A stretch of DNA of 64,000 bases from Ostreococcus lucimarinus CCE9901. Taxonomy: Eukaryota > Chlorophyta > Mamiellophyceae > Mamiellales > Bathycoccaceae. The stretch lies in contig NC_009363.1 in NCBI RefSeq assembly GCF_000092065.1, positions 558,001 through 622,000 on the forward strand. The letters are read 5' to 3'. Positions 37,081-46,331 of the stretch are shown one piece after another. The notes under the pieces are model-generated. The model was not told where the DNA came from. It saw only the letters and a list, made by a program, of their open reading frames with translations, and ran no database searches. A program made the translations under genes and the position numbers. Position 1 is the first letter of the stretch. Each line of letters starts with the position of its first letter.

Positions 37081-38045
37081 ATGGCGTACGTGGCGATGCG
37101 AAGCGCGCGATGCGACGCTCGATTCGCGCGCGACGGCGGGGCGATCGGGGCGCCGTGGACCGCGGCGCGCGCGCGACGGCGGGGCGGGGCGTCCGTCGGC
37201 GTGAAAGCCCTAGCGTTGGGACGAGCATCGCGTCGCGCTCGATCGAGCGCGCGCGGGGGGGCGGCGACGCGCGCGCGATCTCGCGGATTTGTCGTGCGAA
37301 ATCGTGCGCGCGATCTCGCGCGCGCGCGGCGCGCGGGCGGCGCGCGGCGGGCGAGGTCGGGATGAAGTCGCCGACGCGGAGGGTTTCGCGCGCGCGATCG
37401 GGATGCGCGCGCGACGACGGCGACGACGCTGGAACGGTGACCGCGAACGAGACGACTGACGAAAACGCACGTTTATTTCACGATGACAGTAAGACGAAGA
37501 AACAGGTGAAGAACGGGCAACCGAGCTTCTACCCCGCCGATGACATCAAAAAGCCGCTGAAGCGCACGATCGAGCACAAGCAGACCAAGCTTCGCGCATC
37601 CATCGCGCCCGGTCAAGTGCTGATCCTTCTCGCTGGACACTTGAAGGGTAAGCGCGTGGTGTTCTTGAAGCAGCTCGAGTCTGGGTTGTTGCTCGTCGCC
37701 GGTCCGTACGGTGTGAATGGCGTGCCGGCGAAGCGCGTGAACCAGCGCTACGTCATCGCGACGAGCGAAAAGGTTGACGTGAGCGGCGCCGCCGCCGCGG
37801 CGGCCAAGTTCACCGATGCCTCGTTCAAGAAGCCGGCGAAGGATCGCAGTAACAAGAAGAGTGAAGAAGAATTCTTCAAGGTTGACCTCGCGAAGAAGGA
37901 GCTTCCGGCTGATTACCTCGAGAACAACAAGGCTCTCGACAAGGCGCTCGGCGACGCCATCGCGAAGACGCCGTACCTCAAGGAATACATGTCCACGCTC
38001 TTCACTTTGAAGTCTGGCGACAAGCCGCATGAGATGAAGTTCTAA
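37081..38045 (+). CDS. RPL6: 60S ribosomal protein L6 (eL6), two exons
   Basis: The long frame is L6e from NGQPSFYPADDIKKPLK to HEMKF, with the family blocks APGQVLILLAGHLKGKRVVFLKQL, GPYGVNG and RVNQRYVIATS. In the continuous frame the N-terminus is unconvincing. Splicing solves it: exon 1 is ATGGC at 37081-37085, the intron is 37086-37489 (GTACGT donor, CTGAC branch-like site 29 nt before a CAG acceptor), and exon 2 starts at 37490. The product then begins MAKTKKQVKNGQP and has 186 residues. Plant eL6 is about 230 because of an N-terminal extension that is absent here. eL6 binds expansion segments of 25S rRNA in the large subunit. The open frame upstream of exon 2 is intron sequence. Confidence 0.88.
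37086..37489 (+). other. intron in RPL6 after the fifth coding base
   Basis: 404 nt; GT donor (GTACGT) and AG acceptor (GATGACAG). CTGAC at 37456-37460 fits a branch point. GC content is very high. I looked for C/D box and H/ACA snoRNA signatures, because ribosomal protein introns often host them, and saw none. Confidence 0.75.
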
Positions 38046-38194
38046 GCGGTGTGGCGTAAGTAAGGTTAGTGTTGGTGTCTTGGTGATGTGAATGGGGCGT
38101 TTAGAACGCCCCGAAACTTCGGAGACGGATTAGTGGTGATGTAAACGAAAGAGCTCTCGAAGAAGAATCTAAAATCTTTTTACATACCGCTCGC

Positions 38195-39057
38195 CTAAAA
38201 CCATTCGTTGTGCTCCTCTGCGTCCGCGTCTTCGAGCTGCGCGCGCTCTTTCAATTCGCTCTTCTTTCGGAACATTTTTGCCTCGAAGCCCGTGCCGCGG
38301 TCGACGCCGTCCCAGTGACGGCCCGGTTTGATGCCGTAGCGGTTGTGCGGCGCGACGACGCCGCGACGAAGCCAGCTGTGCGGTGGAACCTCTTGCGGGA
38401 TTCGGAAACCAGACTTTTTCAAATCATCCATCGACAACCCTAAGCCGTCGACGACGGATGGGAGATTGAGCGATTCAGCGTGACGCTTTTTGCGGCTCAA
38501 ATGCGCCATCGGGTCGCCGAAACGCATCGCACTTCGCTGTTTGTCTTCATAATCGGCATCGATGTCGGCGTGCGCGAACGGAGTGTCTTTTGCCTTGACT
38601 AAATCTACCTCGTACTGCTTCGCTTGTCTCGCCTGTTCCACACCCGTTGCCCAAACCGGTCGTTCGCGCTCCTTTGGTTTGACATTCTCCGAGCGACGCT
38701 TCATCTCCTCGCTATCCATGAGCTTCCCAGTCGCCTTGTCCCGGTAGTTCGTCGCCGCCCCGCGACCACTTTGCTCGTCCGTCATCTTAGCCACGCGCGC
38801 TTGCTCAGCTTTGCGCTTCAACTCAGCTTCCATGATGACTTGCGCCGCGCTCACGAGACCGGTGGACGTGCCATCCGTCATCTTGTGCTCCTTCGTCTTC
38901 TTTTCCTTCGACTTCTTTTTATTATCTTCCGCGGGCGCTTCCGGCAAGGGATCGGGCGGTAAGATCAAGTCACCGTCGCTATCGTACTGCAGCTCTTGCT
39001 GCCCGGAAGGCTCTTCAGGCAGGATAAAATCGCCATCGCTGTCGTATTGCGGCTCAC

Positions 39058-39088
<31 letters not shown>

Positions 39089-39634
39089 GGGCTCCTGAGG
39101 AATAATCAAGTCCCCATCGCTATCGTACTGCAGCCCATCGCCCGCGCTCGTCGTTGGCGCATCCTCGGGCGGTACCGAAGCATCACCGGCGTCGTCTTCG
39201 CTATCGCTATCGTGTCTCGCGCGGCGACTCGGCGCCGCCGCCGCCGCCGCCGTCGCCTCTTCCGAATCCGAATCGTGTCTTCGTCGTCTCCCCCCAGCCC
39301 CGCTCCCATCTTCCTCCACCGCCGTCCATCCACTACCATCGTCCCCGATCCCCATGTATCGCACCGCGCGCGCCTCGATCTCTTTCGTCGCCATCGCCGC
39401 CGCGTCCACCTCGCGTCCGCGCGCGTCCAAAACCACCGCGCGATCCTCATCCTCTCGACCCTTCTTCGTCCCCGTCGCGTCCGCGCTCGCGCCCGCGTCG
39501 CCGTCGATGATGCGAATCGCGTTCGAGTGCGTCTTCGGGCGCTTCTTTTTGCGCTTCTTCCCGTCGTCACCGCGCGGGTCGGCGCTCGACGGCGCGCTCA
39601 TGTACTTTTTGAGGTAGTCGAGTTTGGAGCTCAT
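38195..39634 (-). CDS. BUD13: BUD13 homologue, RES complex splicing factor
   Basis: 479 residues from the Met of MSSKLDYLKKYMS, the conserved N-terminus of BUD13. The C-terminal half holds the BUD13 core: RPVWATGVEQARQ, then NRYGIKPGRHWDGVDRGTGFE and a final HNEWF. The middle carries five DSD units in two types (RHDSDSEE/RHDSDSED and YDSDGD(L/F)I(I/L)P), the counterpart of the RHDSD repeats of other BUD13 proteins, plus an Ala run coded by GCC repeats. BUD13 joins Snu17 and Pml1 in the RES complex for splicing and retention of unspliced RNA. Its presence with SmF shows that a full spliceosome is kept in an intron-poor genome. Confidence 0.95.
39060..39089 (+). repeat. GCC trinucleotide run coding poly-Ala in BUD13
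   Basis: Nine GCC units in a row followed by an imperfect unit. On the coding strand it gives about ten alanines between two YDSDGD units. It probably varies in length between strains. Confidence 0.9.
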
Positions 39635-39844
39635 GGCGGCGCGTTCGAGCGCGCGCGCGCGTTGGGGGCGTCGATCGTCGACGTCGACGTCGCGTCGCGT
39701 CACGTCGTCGCGCGCGCGCGGCGTCGATCGACGCGACGAGTCGAGGTGTGACGGTCTGGTCGCTCGCCGCGACGGTTTCGTTCGTTTCGCTCATCTAACG
39801 CGCTATGATTTCAGCTATAACTTGAGCTAATGCGGTCGTCGCGT

Positions 39845-40648
39845 TCACGCGTCGACGCGACGCGCGGCGACGAAAATCGAACCCTTGTCGCCTCTGCCCG
39901 TGCGCAGATCGTCGTCGACGTAGGTCGTCTCGATCCAGCCGCGCGGATCGACAAAGTCGAGCGACGCGCGCAGCGGCGGCAGCGACCCTATTCGAAGCTC
40001 CACCGAGCGAAAGCGCACGTTCAAACGCGTCGGATGCGCGACGGGATCATCGAACGCGCACTCTCCCGCGAGATTCACACCGAGATTCACGCCGAAAGGT
40101 CCTTCGAATTCGGCCCGATTGGACACCGTCGCCGCGGCGACGTCGATGTCTTGATAGTTCCCAATCGAACGCGCGAACGACTTTTCCGACTTTTCCGACT
40201 TTTCCGACTTTTCCGACGCCACCGAGCGCCCCGAACTCCCTGAGGCTTCCGTGAGCGCCGCGCCCAGAGCGCCCTCGCGTCGTCGTCTCGCCTCCTCCGC
40301 GGCGTCGTCCGCGGCGACCGACGCCAAGAGACTCCACGCGCCCGAGACCGACGCCCCCAGCGCCGCCGCGTCGTCCGGCGCGCGTCCCGCGCGCTCCAGC
40401 GCCTCGACGAGGTCCATCAGCGCGCGCGCGTCGTCCGCCGACGCGCGTCGTCCGCCTCGCGTGCGCGCGCAAAGTCGTTTCAGCGCGCGCTTCGTCGTCT
40501 CGACGTCTTCGCTCGACGCCGACGCCGCGACGCGCGACGCGCGCGCGACGCGCGACGCGCGCGCGCGCGCGGCGCGACGCGACGCGTCCAGCGCGCGGCC
40601 TCCGTCTCGCGCGCCGCGCGCGCGATCGGCGCTCGCGGTCGCGCGCAT
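39845..40648 (-). CDS. Plastid lipid-associated protein, PAP/fibrillin family
   Basis: 267 residues. A basic Ala/Arg leader (about 1-45) looks like a transit peptide. The fibrillin domain begins TKRALKRLCARTRGG, has ALMDLVEALERAGRAP and SGAWSLLASV, and ends in the diagnostic RGWIETTYVDDDLRTGRGDKGSIFVAARR. Fibrillins coat plastoglobules and thylakoid edges and carry or store plastid lipids. An insert of four Ser-Glu-Lys units (SEKSEKSEKSEKS) comes from a 9-bp tandem repeat at 40182-40217. Its start codon and that of the transporter gene are 61 bp apart on opposite strands. A Met farther upstream would overlap the neighbour's start. Confidence 0.88.
   Translation of the reverse strand: MRATASADRARGARDGGRALDASRRAARARASRVARASRVAASASSEDVETTKRALKRLCARTRGGRRASADDARALMDLVEALERAGRAPDDAAALGASVSGAWSLLASVAADDAAEEARRRREGALGAALTEASGSSGRSVASEKSEKSEKSEKSFARSIGNYQDIDVAAATVSNRAEFEGPFGVNLGVNLAGECAFDDPVAHPTRLNVRFRSVELRIGSLPPLRASLDFVDPRGWIETTYVDDDLRTGRGDKGSIFVAARRVDA
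40182..40217 (+). repeat. 9-bp tandem repeat (TTTTCCGAC)x4 inside the fibrillin gene
   Basis: Four exact copies in the coding region. On the minus strand it gives repeated Ser-Glu-Lys. A 9-bp period keeps the frame, so copy number may change without breaking the gene. Confidence 0.95.
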
Positions 40649-40709
40649 CGCGCGGCGCCGACGTGTGGCGCCGCACTCGACGCCTCGCGAAGCGTCGCGG
40701 CGTCGCGGC
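40649..40709. promoter_or_regulatory. 61-bp bidirectional promoter, fibrillin / transporter
   Basis: This is the space between divergent start codons of two predicted membrane or plastid genes. No TATA box is visible. Confidence 0.5.
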
Positions 40710-41762
40710 ATGCCGGCGTCGAGCGATGCGCCGTCGACGACGCCCGCGACGCGCGACGCCGACGCGCGGTCGCGGCGCGTCGTCGCCAAGGCGCTCGCGG
40801 ATAACGCGCTCGTCGCGCTGTGGGTCGGGACGAGCGCGATCGTCATCTTGTTCAATAAATACATCCTCACCGCGTACGGGTTCCCGTTCCCGGTCGCGCT
40901 GACGATGACGCACATGCTGTTCTGCTCCGTCGTGGCGTTCGTGATCGTGCGCGCGCTGAAACTGGTGCCGGCGAGCGAGGGGGTGACGAGGGAGGTGTAC
41001 GCGACGAAGATTACGCCGATAGCGGCGCTGTTCGCGGTGTCGCTGTGGGCGTCGAACACGGCGTACGTGTATTTGAGCGTGGCGTTCATACAAATGCTGA
41101 AAGCGCTGAGCCCGGTGGTGGTGTACGCGATCGGGTGTTCGATAGGCGTGGAACGGTACTCGCACGAGCGATTGGCGAACATGGCGGTGGTGACGCTCGG
41201 GGTGATGATCGCGTCGTACGGGGAGCTGAATTTTAATTTTTTTGGGTTCGCGGTGCAGCTCGTGGCGGTGCTCGCGGAATCGTGTCGAATCATCGCCGTG
41301 CAGCTGGTTTTGGGGAAAGCAAATCTGAAGTTGAACTCGATCACGACGCTGTATTACGTTTCGCCCGCGTGCTTTGTGTTTTTGATCGTCCCGTTCGCGA
41401 TGCTGGAGCTTCCCAGGCTGGCGTACGGCTTGGAGGTGACGCATTCGGTGCGTTACTCCGCGGGCATCATGCTCGCCAACGCAATGTGCGCGTTCGCTTT
41501 GAATGCGGTGATTTATTTGCTCATCGGTCGAACGAGCGCGTTGACGCTCAACGTGGCGGGCGTGGTGAAGGACATGTTCCTCATCGGCATCAGTTCGGTG
41601 ATTTTCGAGGCGCCGATATCTGCCACGCAGCTCGTCGGTAGTTTGATCGCGTTCGGGGGCGTGTGCTACTATAATTACCGCAAACTGAACGATGCGTTCG
41701 CGGCGGCGGCGGCGGCGCCGACGCAAGGCGAAGTCGGGCCGAAGCGAGACAGTCAGGCTTAG
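40710..41762 (+). CDS. Triose-phosphate/nucleotide-sugar transporter family (DMT superfamily)
   Basis: 350 residues with about ten membrane helices. The first membrane helix carries NALVALWVGTSAIVILFNKYIL, then LTMTHMLFCSVVAF; the middle has FIQMLKALSPVVVYAIG, and the end has GVVKDMFLIGISSVIFEAPISATQLVGSLIAFGGVCYYNY. This is the TPT/NST signature in plant and algal proteins of the KV/A/G group, which face the Golgi or plastid envelope. The substrate cannot be set from sequence. The N-terminus (about 25 residues) is short, so a plastid transit peptide is not obvious and Golgi/ER is more likely. Met 40710 is the first ATG after the divergent promoter. Confidence 0.9.
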   Translation: MPASSDAPSTTPATRDADARSRRVVAKALADNALVALWVGTSAIVILFNKYILTAYGFPFPVALTMTHMLFCSVVAFVIVRALKLVPASEGVTREVYATKITPIAALFAVSLWASNTAYVYLSVAFIQMLKALSPVVVYAIGCSIGVERYSHERLANMAVVTLGVMIASYGELNFNFFGFAVQLVAVLAESCRIIAVQLVLGKANLKLNSITTLYYVSPACFVFLIVPFAMLELPRLAYGLEVTHSVRYSAGIMLANAMCAFALNAVIYLLIGRTSALTLNVAGVVKDMFLIGISSVIFEAPISATQLVGSLIAFGGVCYYNYRKLNDAFAAAAAAPTQGEVGPKRDSQA

Positions 41763-41831
41763 GGTGTCGGTTAGTAGTGTATCCTTCCGTAGAATTTCGT
41801 ATAACACGCGTGATTGTTACAAATTTGTGTT

Positions 41832-43463
41832 TTATAGTAGCAGTTCAGAGAGTTCATTTCCTTCGTCTTGTCCATCGCCGCCGAGCGAAAGTTGTGCGAG
41901 TTTTGCCGCTTCGAATTCCGCGGACAACGCGCACAGTTCGTCGTAAATCAAACCTCGAACATCGGTATCTGTCAGATATTGGGCACCGTCTTCAAAGTCG
42001 AAGGTGAACGGCGACTCAGCGCACGGTTCGTCGACTTCATCGTGAAGCGATTCCAGGTATGGATGCGCCAACGCCTCCTCGACGGTGATGCGCCTCGCCG
42101 GGTCGAGCACGAGCATCTTATCCACCAAGTCCACCGCCTTGGGCGAAGCGTTGGGGAACAACTTTTGAAAGCTACATCGCGCGGTGACTGGAAGTGATTT
42201 GATGTAACGCTTCGCCTTTTCGTTGTTGATGAAATCAAGCTCGGATGGGTTTTGCGGCGTTCCGATGACGCGCATGATCAAATTCAATTGGTGCACGTAA
42301 TCTTTCCCCGGAAAGAGCGTCTTTCGCCCGAGCAACTCGGCGAAGATACAACCGACGCTCCACACATCGATAGCGCTCGTGTACTCGGCGCAAGAGAGCA
42401 ACAGCTCGGGCGCGCGATACCACCTCGTCACGACGTACTCCGTCATGAACTCGGACGCCTCCGCGTCCACGAGCGCGGTGCGCGCCAATCCAAAGTCACA
42501 AATCTTCAAATCGCAGTTCGCGTTCAATAATAAATTTCCAGGCTTCAAGTCTCGATGCAGCACGTCGGCGCTGTGAATGTACTTTAACCCGCGCAAAATC
42601 TGATAGACAAAGTACTGACAGTGCTCATCCGTCAGCGACTGCGAACTGCGAATGATTTGGTATAAATCGGTGTCCATGAGATCGTACATCAAATAAACGT
42701 CCTCAAACGCATCCTTCGCGCGAGGTTTCACGCAATCGATGATATCGATCACGTTCTCGTGCCTCAAGTGTCGCAACAGCTTGATTTCCCGCAGCGTCCG
42801 CTTCGCGTCCACCACGTTCTCGAACGCGTTCACAATCTTCTTAATCGCCACCTTTCTATTCGTCTCCAACTCTCTCGCGCTACACACCACCCCGTACGCC
42901 CCCTTCCCGATCGGTTTTATGGGCGCATACTTGGCGTCCACCTCGAACACCGTCCCGCACACGGCGAACTTGGACGTCACCGCCGCCGTCCCCCGTCCCG
43001 ACCGTCCTTCCCTCTCCCGTCGCGCCTTTCGTCGTTTCGCCCTCGCCGCGCGCACGACGTCATCCCCACCACCGTTCTCGTCCCCTCCCTCGACCCCTCG
43101 TCGTCGTCGTCGTCGTCGTCGTCGTTCGCTCGCGTTCGCGTCTCGCGTCCCCTCGCCCGCCTCCGATTCGCTCTCGTCCGTCGTCGTCTCCGTGCGCGAC
43201 GCGCTCTCCGATCCCGTGCACTGCGAGTCGTCGTCCTCCGTCGTGCTCATGTACGCCCGCGCGTCGTCGTCGTCGCCGTCGTCGTCGTCGCGAATTCGCG
43301 TCGCGCCGTCTGCAATCGCGTCGTCGTAATCATCGTCGCTTTTCGCGTCGCGCGCCGCGGCGCTCGCGCGCCGCGCCGCGTCGTCGTCCGCGAACGCGCC
43401 TCGCCCGCGTCCCGCGCGCGCGTCGCGCGGCGACGGCGTCTCCGCGCTCGACGCGCGCGCCAT
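41832..43463 (-). CDS. Mitogen-activated protein kinase (TEY type) with long N-terminal extension
   Basis: 543 residues. The kinase domain starts near 174 ([16 protein letters not shown]) and shows [21 protein letters not shown], and the activation lip with TEY near 339-341 followed by [10 protein letters not shown]. The [19 protein letters not shown] insert and the C-terminal common docking site (LHDEVDEP) are those of plant TEY MAPKs. MAPKs act downstream of MAPKK to phosphorylate transcription factors. The N-terminal 170 residues are acidic then Arg-rich (an Arg run from a CGT repeat at 43099-43125) and are not normal for the family. The start was placed at 43463, 44 bp from the divergent PRMT start. 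A longer frame extends upstream. Confidence 0.93.
   Translation of the reverse strand: MARASSAETPSPRDARAGRGRGAFADDDAARRASAAARDAKSDDDYDDAIADGATRIRDDDDGDDDDARAYMSTTEDDDSQCTGSESASRTETTTDESESEAGEGTRDANASERRRRRRRRRGVEGGDENGGGDDVVRAARAKRRKARREREGRSGRGTAAVTSKFAVCGTVFEVDAKYAPIKPIGKGAYGVVCSARELETNRKVAIKKIVNAFENVVDAKRTLREIKLLRHLRHENVIDIIDCVKPRAKDAFEDVYLMYDLMDTDLYQIIRSSQSLTDEHCQYFVYQILRGLKYIHSADVLHRDLKPGNLLLNANCDLKICDFGLARTALVDAEASEFMTEYVVTRWYRAPELLLSCAEYTSAIDVWSVGCIFAELLGRKTLFPGKDYVHQLNLIMRVIGTPQNPSELDFINNEKAKRYIKSLPVTARCSFQKLFPNASPKAVDLVDKMLVLDPARRITVEEALAHPYLESLHDEVDEPCAESPFTFDFEDGAQYLTDTDVRGLIYDELCALSAEFEAAKLAQLSLGGDGQDEGNELSELLL
43099..43125 (+). repeat. CGT trinucleotide run coding poly-Arg in the MAPK gene
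   Basis: Nine CGT units. On the coding strand it gives a run of about nine arginines next to the acidic low-complexity part of the N-terminal extension. Confidence 0.9.
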
Positions 43464-43506
43464 TGTGCGCCACCGCGCGCCGTCGTCGGTCCATCGCGGC
43501 GTCGCG
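43464..43506. promoter_or_regulatory. 43-bp spacer between MAPK and PRMT start codons
   Basis: This is the tightest divergent start-codon pair in the window. If both starts are correct, 5' leaders of the two mRNAs probably overlap. The PRMT frame has another ATG at 43465 that would remove the spacer completely. Confidence 0.5.
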
Positions 43507-45135
43507 ATGCCGGCGCTCGTCCTCACGCGCGCGGGCTGGGCGCGCGCGAGCGACGTCGACGACGACGACGACGACGCGACGCGCGACGTCGCCGCGGCGC
43601 TGTGGACGACGACGACGTGGCTGGACATGCTGAACGACGGGCGGCGAAACCGAGCCTTCGCGCGGGCGATCGAACGCGACGTGACGCGAGGCGATCGATG
43701 CGTGGACGTCGGCGCGGGCACTGGGATACTCGCGGCGATGCTCGCGCGGGCGTGCGGACGCGAGGGAGGCGTGGTGGCGGTGGAGGAGTACGCGCCGTGC
43801 GCGGCGCTGGCGAGAAAAATCGTCGGCGGCGACGGGATCGACGTGCGGTGCGCGCGAAGCGATGAGGTGGTGTGCGAGACGGAAAACGAAAGGTTTGACG
43901 TGATGTGCGCGGAGTTGTTGGACTCGGAGCTCGTGGGAGAGGGATGGTTGAAGACGGCGCGCGAGGCGAGACGAAGGCTGACGCGCGGACGAGGCGCGAC
44001 GATACCGAGACGAGGGAGGACGCACGCGAGGTTGGTGCGATGCGAAAAGGCGGCGAAATATTACGGTGCGATCGGTGACGCGGCGAGCGCGGCGGGGGAG
44101 GGGGTGGTGTGGTGTCGAAGCGCGAGGCAGGCGCACGCGCGCGCGTGGAGACGAGAGATGGAATCGTTATCCGACGACGTCTTGGCGCACGAGTTCGATT
44201 TCGAGAACGTGCCGGAGGAAGGACGCGCCGCGACGTGGGAACGCGAGTGGAAAGTCGTCGACACCGCCGGGCGCGCGGATGCGGTTTTGGTGTGGTGGGA
44301 GGTGGACGTCGATTCAGAGGGCGATGCCCGGTATTCGACGCGTCCGACGCCCGACGCTCCCTGGACGCACCATTGGCGGCAAGTCTTGTTCGTCGTTCCC
44401 GAACACGCGCGCGGTGGAATTTTGAATGGCGATGGAAAGGTGCGCTTTGTCGCCACGCACGACGATTACTCGCTGAAAATCGGGATTCAAACGTCCGAGA
44501 CTCTCGGCGCTCGGGCGGACGCCGCCGGCGTCCCGGACCCGCCCGTCGAAGCGCCTTGGCTCGATCCATTGAGACGGTGCGCGCGGGGAGAGAGCACGTC
44601 GTACCGTCTTCGCGCGGTTGGGATGCGTTTGCCCGAATTCGTCGCGAGCAAGGCGCGACTCGGCGTCGTGTGCGGCGTCGATTTGTCGAGCGCCAACGCG
44701 CTCTTGCGTCCTGAAGACGACGACTTGCCCGACGACGCACCGATCGGGTGCGAAAAGTTCGACGCTCCGATTTCATGGTTCCACGTGTTTGAGCTCGGTG
44801 GCGGTCCGCACGACGCCGACGCCGTCGCGACCTCGCCCGAGACGCTCTTTGAATTCGGCGACGAATCGTCCTCCTTCGCCGTCGGCGCTCGCGCCGTCGC
44901 GACGCTCCGCGCGGACGCCCCGTTCGACGCCGTCGTCGTCTACATCGACGCCGAAGACGATGTCGATCCGTTCGATCCCGAACGCGACGCGTTCGCCACG
45001 CCCTTTTCCATCGCGAGACGTCGTCAAGGCGTTCTCATCGTTCCGGAACGCTCTCGCGCTCCATCGCTCCAAGTTTGGTGCGCCGCCGTTCCCGGCGACG
45101 AGGGATTCCGATTCGGCATTCTCGCCTCATCGTAA
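43507..45135 (+). CDS. Protein arginine methyltransferase, PRMT7-like
   Basis: 542 residues. Motif I is [16 protein letters not shown] (near 76), post-[18 protein letters not shown], and the double-E loop [13 protein letters not shown] (near 138), as in PRMT7 (TELFDTELIGEG). [12 protein letters not shown] segment (near 295) corresponds to the beta-barrel part. PRMT7 is the type III enzyme that monomethylates arginine. It normally has two PRMT modules in about 690 residues. Here one recognisable catalytic module is followed by a C-terminal half that I cannot match and may be a decayed second module. The [15 protein letters not shown] start supports Met 43507. Substrate and true methylation type are unknown. 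Confidence 0.85.
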   Translation: MPALVLTRAGWARASDVDDDDDDATRDVAAALWTTTTWLDMLNDGRRNRAFARAIERDVTRGDRCVDVGAGTGILAAMLARACGREGGVVAVEEYAPCAALARKIVGGDGIDVRCARSDEVVCETENERFDVMCAELLDSELVGEGWLKTAREARRRLTRGRGATIPRRGRTHARLVRCEKAAKYYGAIGDAASAAGEGVVWCRSARQAHARAWRREMESLSDDVLAHEFDFENVPEEGRAATWEREWKVVDTAGRADAVLVWWEVDVDSEGDARYSTRPTPDAPWTHHWRQVLFVVPEHARGGILNGDGKVRFVATHDDYSLKIGIQTSETLGARADAAGVPDPPVEAPWLDPLRRCARGESTSYRLRAVGMRLPEFVASKARLGVVCGVDLSSANALLRPEDDDLPDDAPIGCEKFDAPISWFHVFELGGGPHDADAVATSPETLFEFGDESSSFAVGARAVATLRADAPFDAVVVYIDAEDDVDPFDPERDAFATPFSIARRRQGVLIVPERSRAPSLQVWCAAVPGDEGFRFGILASS

Positions 45136-45161
45136 CGACGCGCTCGAGCGTCGACGTCTCG

Positions 45162-45199
45162 ATCGTTTAGTTTAGGATTCAATCGTTTAGTTTAGGATT
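45162..45199 (+). repeat. 20-bp tandem duplication after the PRMT gene
   Basis: The 18-bp unit ATCGTTTAGTTTAGGATT occurs twice, 20 bp apart, in the intergenic spacer 27 bp after the PRMT stop. It is AT-rich in a GC-rich setting and may mark a 3' end or a promoter of the next gene. Confidence 0.95.
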
Positions 45200-45249
45200 A
45201 GCGTTGGCTCGTTCGGCGCACCGCCGGCGCGCGTCACATCGCGCCGACG

Positions 45250-46200
45250 ATGTCGCTCGCGCGCGCGCGCGCCTCCGGCCCGACGCCCGCGCGCGCGTCG
45301 ACGTCGACGTCGACGTCGTCGTCGTCGCGCGCGCGCGTCGTCGCGCTCACGCGTCGCGCCGCGCTCGTCGCCGCGGTCTCGCTCGTCGCGCCCGGCCGCG
45401 CGCGCGCCGACGCGTTCGCCGACGCCGACGCGTTCGCCGACGCCGGCGAATCGCCCGCGGTCGGCGCGTGCGCGGATTGCATCGGCGAGTACAACGGGTA
45501 CCTGAACTCGTGCGATCGCGCGTCGTCGTCGTGCGTGTCCTCGCAGAACGACGACGCGGAGAGATTCGTCGCGCCGTGGGCGTACGAGGGCGACCGCGCG
45601 ACGGCGATGCGACGCCTCGTCGACGTCGCGACGGGACGCGCGACGCCGCGAGGCAGGGCGCTGTCGCAGCGCGGGAGCGGGATCGGGGCGAGGACGGGCG
45701 ACGGGCGCGCGCGCGACGGGTTGTCGTTCGTCGCTCGCGCGGAGGCGTACGACGAATCGAGCGGATACGTGCGGTTGGCGCTCGCGCCCAAGACGCGAAA
45801 CGACGCGAACGGTGGATTCGGGGCGAAGGTCGCGCTCGACGGGAACGACGTCGACGTCGCGGGCGTCGGCGTGTTCGACGCGGAATTTCTGTTCATCGCG
45901 AACGACGAAGTGGTCGACGTGCGCGTGGCGCAGCGCGGCGGTAACGCCGAGAATCGCGGGGTGTTTCGATTGAGTTACACCGATGGCGTGGCGTTCGATA
46001 CGAATCTCGCGAGGGCGCGCGCCGAGGAGCTTCGCATCGCGATCGGGTGGGAAATCCTCCCAGTCATAGCCGCGTTCGATCCGAAGTGGAGCGACAAAGA
46101 GCGACTTTGGTTTGAGAAATTATTCGACGCCGCCGCGGGGCGTCCGGCGCCGGAGACGAACGATCTACGCGACATGCGCGACACGTACTCGTACGAGTGA
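45250..46200 (+). CDS. Thylakoid lumen protein (Tat-type), DUF1499-like
   Basis: 316 residues. The N-terminus has two parts: a Ser/Thr/Ala/Arg transit region (1-32), then TRRAALVAAVSLVAPGRARADA, a twin-Arg signal with a hydrophobic stretch and ARA cleavage site (near 52), as in proteins sent by the Tat route into the thylakoid lumen. The mature part has CADCIGEYNGYLNSCDRASSSCVSS then FVAPWAYEGDRATAMRRL, the NCVSS-type pattern of DUF1499 proteins, with further Cys pairs possibly forming a disulfide or redox site. The function is unknown in plants and algae. Confidence 0.78.
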   Translation: MSLARARASGPTPARASTSTSTSSSSRARVVALTRRAALVAAVSLVAPGRARADAFADADAFADAGESPAVGACADCIGEYNGYLNSCDRASSSCVSSQNDDAERFVAPWAYEGDRATAMRRLVDVATGRATPRGRALSQRGSGIGARTGDGRARDGLSFVARAEAYDESSGYVRLALAPKTRNDANGGFGAKVALDGNDVDVAGVGVFDAEFLFIANDEVVDVRVAQRGGNAENRGVFRLSYTDGVAFDTNLARARAEELRIAIGWEILPVIAAFDPKWSDKERLWFEKLFDAAAGRPAPETNDLRDMRDTYSYE

Positions 46201-46331
46201 TCGCCTCGCGTCGCGTCGCGTTGTAGTGTTCATCGATTTGTTTGTACCGCGCCGTCACCGCGCCTCGATTTGTTTGGACCGCGAGCTCGAGCTCGCGGTC
46301 CCGAAGCTGCACACTTCAAACCTCGGCGACG

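Noticed and set aside
37110-37489. Continuous N-terminal extension of RPL6
   Set aside because: The extra 127 residues are Arg/Ala-rich and unlike eL6. Splicing from ATGGC at 37081 explains the locus better.
37086-37489. snoRNA in the RPL6 intron
   Set aside because: No C box (RTGATGA) with a matching D box and no ACA hinge structure were seen.
40047-41807. 586-codon antisense frame opposite the transporter gene
   Set aside because: It is Arg/His-rich shadow sequence caused by high GC and codon bias; the plus-strand transporter is clearly the real gene.
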